From positions 64,371,897 to 64,435,896 of the forward strand of contig CP136063.1 in assembly GCA_032622095.1 (NCBI GenBank): DNA of 64,000 nucleotides. Reading direction: 5' to 3'. Below, piece by piece: positions 59,186-64,000 of the stretch (position 1 is its first letter; each line of letters starts with the position of its first letter). This DNA comes from Siphonodentalium dalli (lineage: Eukaryota; Mollusca; Scaphopoda; Gadilida; Siphonodentaliidae). The notes beneath the pieces are model-generated. The model was not told the origin of the DNA, ran no database searches, and was given only the letters and a program-made list of their open reading frames with translations. Made by a program: the position numbers and the translations under genes.

Positions 59186-59512
59186 AAGGTGGATTATCTC
59201 TTTGTAAACATGTATTATATAGTTACCGGGGTATAAAATATTAGATTTGAATCGAAGACTCCTGTCCCGAAATGCTTCTATCGATTAATATTAAGTTTAT
59301 TTAGAATATTTTCTGGTCTAAAAAGGTGTGATTGTTCAGCTAACGAACAATAGTGGTTACTGTTAACAGAGACCAGAAATTATATTGTACAATTTTGTCA
59401 CAAATAAACATTAATTAGACTCATTATCGCTTATATATGTGGAGCAAGGCAATACAAACAATCAATCTGGGACATTTGACTTTCGGTGCGTAGCCATAGG
59501 AACTGCCCAGTG
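59181..59512 (+). mobile_element. Dispersed element family 2, compact copy
   Basis: Starts 'cgttaaaggtgga' and runs through 'gttaccggggtataaaat', 'ctgttaacagagaccagaaa' and 'caatcaatctgggacatttg' to 'ggtgcgtagccataggaac'. All of these occur in complement at 26,500-27,589, and part at 21,108-21,235. It lies within the inferred first intron of the FEM1-like gene, about 20 bp from the splice acceptor. Confidence 0.75.
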
Positions 59513-59842
59513 CGAATCATCCGAATGGTCTGTTCTAAAAATAGTAACATAAACGGTCCCGATTTAATATTCGAAATAAAATCAATATTAATTCTGTCCT
59601 AAGTGCACTTTTTATGATTTTGAGTAAATCGATTTTCAAAGTTTGAATTGCCGTCACGACTGAAATGTGTGGTCTGTAGTTGAAAACTTCACTTTGGTTT
59701 CCTTAATGTCTTAGCTATTAATTGTTATCAAGACTAATCTGCATAAGACTGTTAACTCGCTTAAGTTTTGAGAAATGTAGACCTAGGGTGTGAAATTTAG
59801 CACTTAAAGCAAAATGGAACTAAATATTTGTTGTTGAACCGA

Positions 59843-60054
59843 GGGGGGGGGGGGGGGGGGGTGGGTCATCCACTTTTTTCCATACAGTATGCGGGGGGGG
59901 GGGGTGAGTGGTTCAGCTGCGAAAAAAGTTACTTTTTTCCTGAGTGGTCGCAATTTTGTCCTCTTACAACATTTTTGCAATATAATTGCCTCAAAGTCTT
60001 CAGCATCATTGTTAAGGTGTGTATGACACTTAGGGTAGTGCTTAGGGGGGGGGG
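59843..60054. repeat. Cluster of long G runs
   Basis: G19 at 59,843-59,861, G12 at 59,893-59,904 and G10 at 60,045-60,054, with 'gaaaaaagttacttttttcc' between. Layout resembles 27,730-27,864. Possible G-quadruplexes; run lengths are unreliable. Confidence 0.85.
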
Positions 60055-60079
60055 TAGTTAGTGTGGATATAGGCATGAT

Positions 60080-61050
60080 GTATCTCAGAAATCCAGATTA
60101 CGAACCAACTCTCAGGAATTCGCCTTTTACATCCGATCACATTGCCATGTACCAATGCTACTGGTTCCAGATGAAAATGGACAGTTATGTAGCACATGAA
60201 TAAACTAAACTTTAATGTCAATAAAATGAAAAAAGCTATTCATTTATAGCATTAATATTTACTCAATATGATCAGACAGACATAATTAGAGACAAAAACA
60301 TGGAAAACTCATCATGCTAGAAATTATTGAATCCTATTTCAAGCAACATCCAGTGTTAATTTTTGTTTGTTTTATTTAGTTGTATTTATTGTTTTTGTTT
60401 ATGGACACACAATTACATTTCACATCAAAGCCATATGGATGTTGACAATTCTGTTAAAAGCCATGGTGTGAGATGGTATAAGGTCTTGTGGATCCAGTAT
60501 TATTTAGCATAAATGTTTTGCCACAATTGATATTTTATTATTTTGATACAGTTTTCAGGTGATTACTGAAAATCAGTGGAAATTTTGTAAAATGTTCACA
60601 TAAGGCCAAAGAAAAAAGATACTATGTTTACGCACATCGACCTACCCTAAAAAATAATCGCCGATCCTAATCTTTTTATTGATATTTTGAGAAAAAACCA
60701 AAATAAAAAAATAAAAACCACAATGCACATACATAATTATGTTCATTAGTTCCAAACACATGGTTTCTAACATATCCCTGTGTAAAGTGATCATAAAGTG
60801 ACAGCTGGGTCTTAACAGTTAAAACTTCTGGGGTGCTATTCACCAAGCGAGACTATTTTATAAACCAGGTTGTTTATTTGGTAGTGGCTGAACGCAAAGG
60901 TATCTTTGCTTTAGCGCCAACGACACACGGTGTCGATGATGTGATTGGTCCAATCTATCAGATTTGTCACTTGTCCATTGACGGCGTCTCACGACTAATT
61001 CGTGAACACTCACCGGCCACAACCGGCATGTGTAACGCGATGTGACTAAA
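60080..61050. other. Intergenic, no gene recognised
   Basis: AT-rich, no ORF over 70 codons with recognisable content, no RNA gene, no clear repeat. Confidence 0.4.
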
Positions 61051-61060
61051 CACCGCCCGG

Positions 61061-61570
61061 ACCAGCCCGGACCCCCTTATGGACTATATGAGTGATTGTA
61101 AGGCCAATATAAGTGCAGGGGTGTCACGGAAACCCACTCAGGGTCGCTATTAACCATCAAAATGCCGGCATCGACGAAAATGTTCGCCGCGAAATGAAGC
61201 TAACAGCCCGGACCGCCCATGCTGCGTCCAGGTGTGATTTTAGTATCCATATCTGTGCTAGGGTGTTAATGAAACCCAAATACGCACGGAGAGTGGTCAA
61301 GGTCCAACGGAAGTGCCGTTTATTAACCCCTAAACATCCAAGATTCAGCCAGAATTACAAAATTGTGCCCCCCAATAAACAAACTCACAGCCCGGACCCC
61401 CTTAATGTCCTCGTACTTCTAATAACTCCTCACATATGTGTTGTGGAACTACTCCGACTACACTCACGAAGATACAAGGGCGTGTCGCCCACGAATGCCT
61501 GGCAATTAACCCCCAAAAATGCCGCCATCGCCGATTATGTTTACCTATAACAACGCTGACAGCCCGGATC
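61061..61570. repeat. Degenerate tandem block around 'cagcccggac'
   Basis: 'agcccgga' recurs at 61,064, 61,205, 61,389 and 61,561, and phrases such as 'ttaacc..c.aaaatgccg.catcg' occur in at least two of the intervals. Units are about 140-185 bp and strongly diverged. Confidence 0.55.
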
Positions 61571-61689
61571 ATATATAGATATAGTCTTATCCACCGGGAT
61601 GAGGTGAGGAGGGGAATTGTTTTGGTTAGGTATACACATATATATATGGTTATTATACCCCCCGATATTAGTCGGCGGGTATATAGTTG

Positions 61690-62050
61690 ACGTCTCGAGC
61701 CGTGTGTCCGTCCGTACAAACAGTTTGCATTATAACTCAAAGTCGGTTGTCATATTTTGATGCTCTATATATGGCAAGGTGACGGACCAGAAATGGGGAA
61801 CGAATATGCATAATATCACGGGTTGTGAGCACCAATGCCTACCAGAGTTATCCATGGGCCCTGTTTATGAAATTCAGTCCGTACAAAGTTTTTGCAATAT
61901 AAGTTGAAGTGTCGGTTGTCGAATTTTGAAGTGGTTTGGTATGGTGACAGACCTGAATGATAGGGAAAGGATATATGCAGATATTACCAGAGCTACCAAC
62001 CTGGTTCCATCCCTAAACACGTTTTGCATTATTATAACCCAACCATGTGT
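61690..62050. repeat. Degenerate tandem repeat around 'gtccgtacaaa.agtttgca'
   Basis: Two clear units (about 61,712 and 61,877) and a partial third (near 62,015). Each has 'tttgcattataac', 'cggttgtc.attttga' and 'ggtgac.gacc'. Similar in style to 660-1,760. Confidence 0.65.
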
Positions 62051-62467
62051 ATGTATACTTGTGCACTAGAGTCTGCAGTATAGTCTCCGTCAGATTTTAT
62101 TCTTGATTTTAGTTTGAACTTTGAAGACATTGAAGTTTGTCATTCCTCAAAGCATCTGAATGCATCACATTATTTCAGTTCATCTATTTGTAAGCGACAA
62201 CAGTATACAATTAGTATTTGTTTATTCTTGTTGAACAGTATTTAAGCTTCAAGTTAAAGTTCGGAAATTCAATGAGAATAGCGTCACCTTCAGTTGGGAT
62301 TGTCTGAACAGTAAACAGTAACGGTTATTCACCATAACCAATTCAGTTTTATTTGGATAAGTGTTGCAAATTAACATTACTTGCAATCATTCAAGATGAG
62401 AAATAACCAGAAGGAATGAATTTGATTGCATGCCAGAACAAGACAGTGTTTCAGACTAGGCTCCTGC

Positions 62468-62560
62468 GAATATTCGATATTCGATTCGAGATTCGATTCG
62501 AAAGTCAAATTCGATTCGAATTCGAGTCGAAATTGCCAACTCGAAATTTCGAATATATAT
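62468..62560. repeat. 'attcg/ttcga' simple repeat
   Basis: About 90 bp dominated by 'attcgattcgaa' and 'tcgaaatttcgaa' units that are self-complementary, so the stretch can fold in several ways. No function seen. Confidence 0.8.
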
Positions 62561-63034
62561 ACTTTGACGGAAACGTAAGCTGTTTACGGACAAGTACACA
62601 TGTCGATCTTAGCTGTTTTTTTGGCATTTAATTCCAGAACATTATGTATATATACACCTAATAATTCTTATTCTACATCGCGGATGTTCGCATGCTATTA
62701 AATATAATTATAGCCAGCAATTAGCCACTATATATAGGACGACTAAATACGACGGGAATTATAGCTTTAAAATGGTAGCAAAAGCTCGGAGATTGCCGAT
62801 GGACCGACGACGCGAGTAGCTATCGGTTGCTATGAGACTGAATAACCGATAGCGTTATCCATCGTCTATTCGTCTCAGATTCCGCGTTATGTAATATCGT
62901 TGAGACTGTAAACAACACGTGTTCCCGGTGTTGAAAGAGCATTTTGGCAGTGTTTTCTTTTAAAGTTGTCTTTCAGTTTCGGAGCTTTCGTTTACACTGG
63001 ACCAAATGTCGACAGTCATTCATGTTTATTTTAA

Positions 63035-63553
63035 AGGTACTCAATCCGATAAAACTCCTCTCAATTACTATTCAATGGCTTCGGGGGTCAAAAATATTTG
63101 ATTCGAGTCGAGGAAGTCACCCATCAAAGCTCAGATTTGTTAGATATCGATTTTAGAAATCTATTATTTTTCATTATCGGGAATACTTTCTGGCCCAGAA
63201 CTCAGTCAAAATTGCATTATTATTACCACTTGATTTTAGAGTTATCCATCCTTGTCTGTTTGAATAGATTTTGGTGTACACATCCCGAGCAGATTACGGC
63301 AGTTGAAGGCAATTATTAGTACTTATCTCGAGTAAATAACAAATTTCAAAAATTATTAGTACTCATCTCGAGTAAATAACAAATTTCAAAAATCAATATC
63401 TAATAACTATGAGCTTTGTTTGATGGGTTCCTCGACTCGAATCAAATATTTTTTACCCCCAAAGCCAAAGAAATAGTAATATAGGACCCTCTGATCGGAT
63501 TGTTGTTGTTGGAATCTGTTGAGATGGGGACCCTCTGTTCGGATTGAGTACCT
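63035..63553. mobile_element. Complete 519-bp foldback element with TTAA target duplication
   Basis: The termini 'aggtactcaatccga' (63,035) and 'tcggattgagtacct' (ending 63,553) are exact complements. TTAA flanks both sides (63,031-63,034 and 63,554-63,557). The arms extend inwards for about 120-150 bp with mismatches ('aatatttgattcgagtcgag' versus 'ctcgactcgaatcaaatatt'). A 37-bp internal duplication lies at 63,310-63,390 ('attattagtact.atctcga'). TTAA targets are typical of piggyBac and Kolobok superfamilies. There is no transposase, so the element is non-autonomous. Other copies: 5,736-5,883, 27,604-27,675 and 38,008-38,306. Confidence 0.85.
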
Positions 63554-63585
63554 TTAAACATGATAAAGCTTCAGGCAGTGCAGGG

Positions 63586-63663
63586 ACTTACACGTGTGAT
63601 GAATGCAACATGGTGTATAAAACGCAAGCATCTGGGACAACTACCCATCTATGGAATCATCTA
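63586..63663 (+). pseudogene. BED-type zinc finger fragment
   Basis: The frame reads TYTCDECNMVYKTQASGTTTHLWNHL. The C-x2-C pair, the SGTT-HL-x2-HL signature and the closing H-x3-H are those of BED fingers, found in hAT transposases and ZBED proteins. The coding frame is lost right after HL, and upstream it runs directly into the TTAA foldback element, with no start codon. It is either a relic of a hAT transposase or ZBED gene, or one exon of a gene continuing outside the window; a possible acceptor 'cag' precedes it at 63,580-63,582. Confidence 0.55.
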
Positions 63664-63768
63664 CCCTGCGACTGTTGTTGCGTCTTCAAGTTTATAACGA
63701 GTGTTTCCGAATGCCGAATTGCAATTTTGCATGTACATGCAGACTATATAAATTTTGCGTTATTTTAG

Positions 63769-64000
63769 TTCCGATAATCCGTTTAGTGGTAATATATTAA
63801 TTGTTGTGATGGCAGCATGGACGTTTTAATTTGTTTTTTTTTCTCGACAATTATAAATCGAAGTTAATAGTATCTCAAACGATGGTTCATCGCCACATAA
63901 GTTGTGATGGAACTTCATGCATGTAGTTCATAGAACGTTTCACAAATCGTCTAATCGTTAACAAAACATGCCTAATTGAGAAGCAACACACATATATGAT
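63769..64000. other. Window end, no gene recognised
   Basis: AT-rich, nothing recognised. A gene extending beyond the window cannot be excluded. Confidence 0.3.

Overview
The window is eukaryotic nuclear DNA, most likely from a mollusc or another lophotrochozoan. Supporting signs are very low gene density, C2H2 zinc-finger and FEM1-like ankyrin genes, non-LTR and Penelope-like retroelement relics, many foldback or MITE-like elements, degenerate tandem blocks rich in 'aaggtcaaggtca' and 'ggccataactctttcc', long G runs, and a large satellite. The species call is inference from repeat style and cannot be proved from this sequence alone. No bacterial operon, rRNA, CRISPR array or complete tRNA gene was found.

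Layout. 1-6,300: old tandem duplications, a 480-bp foldback element and short dispersed repeats. 6,617-7,933 (minus): a 12-finger C2H2 zinc-finger ORF with two further decayed fingers beyond its stop. 7,960-9,625: degenerate tandem repeats. 9,639-17,302: a large palindrome with arms of about 3.1 kb around a 452-bp unique spacer. Its right arm carries an 899-bp DNA transposon-like insertion with perfect 57-bp inverted termini, a 5-bp target duplication, and the matching empty site in the left arm. 17,836-19,980: a candidate 2.1-kb element with inverted termini. 21,242-25,683: a 5'-truncated, frameshifted and interrupted non-LTR retrotransposon ORF. 25,935-26,355: a trinucleotide repeat. 26,490-28,143: dispersed elements and homopolymer runs up to a 100-N assembly gap.

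28,244-49,667 is dominated by one satellite family. The monomer is 361 bp and is itself a diverged dimer of 180 + 181 bp. It forms two arrays of about 27 and 29 monomers in opposite orientation, separated by 1.2 kb of other sequence. Blocks of 2, 3, 4, 6 and 7 monomers are duplicated inside the arrays, a higher-order structure. An older, strongly diverged satellite fragment lies beyond the right edge at 49,911-50,033.

50,153-51,240 carries the GIY-YIG endonuclease end of a Penelope-like element, cut at its 5' side by a (TA)n tract. 51,300-56,300 holds microsatellites, a 150-bp hairpin and a minisatellite. 56,908-59,128 (minus) is a FEM1-like ankyrin-repeat gene broken by one frameshift, with a splice acceptor just upstream of its ATG and a mobile-element copy starting about 20 bp beyond that acceptor. 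The end of the window has more decayed repeats, a 519-bp TTAA-flanked foldback element and a BED-type zinc finger fragment.

The genes show no sign of acting together. The window reads as a repeat-dense region, possibly pericentromeric or heterochromatic, with one zinc-finger gene and one FEM1-like gene as the only non-transposon coding candidates.
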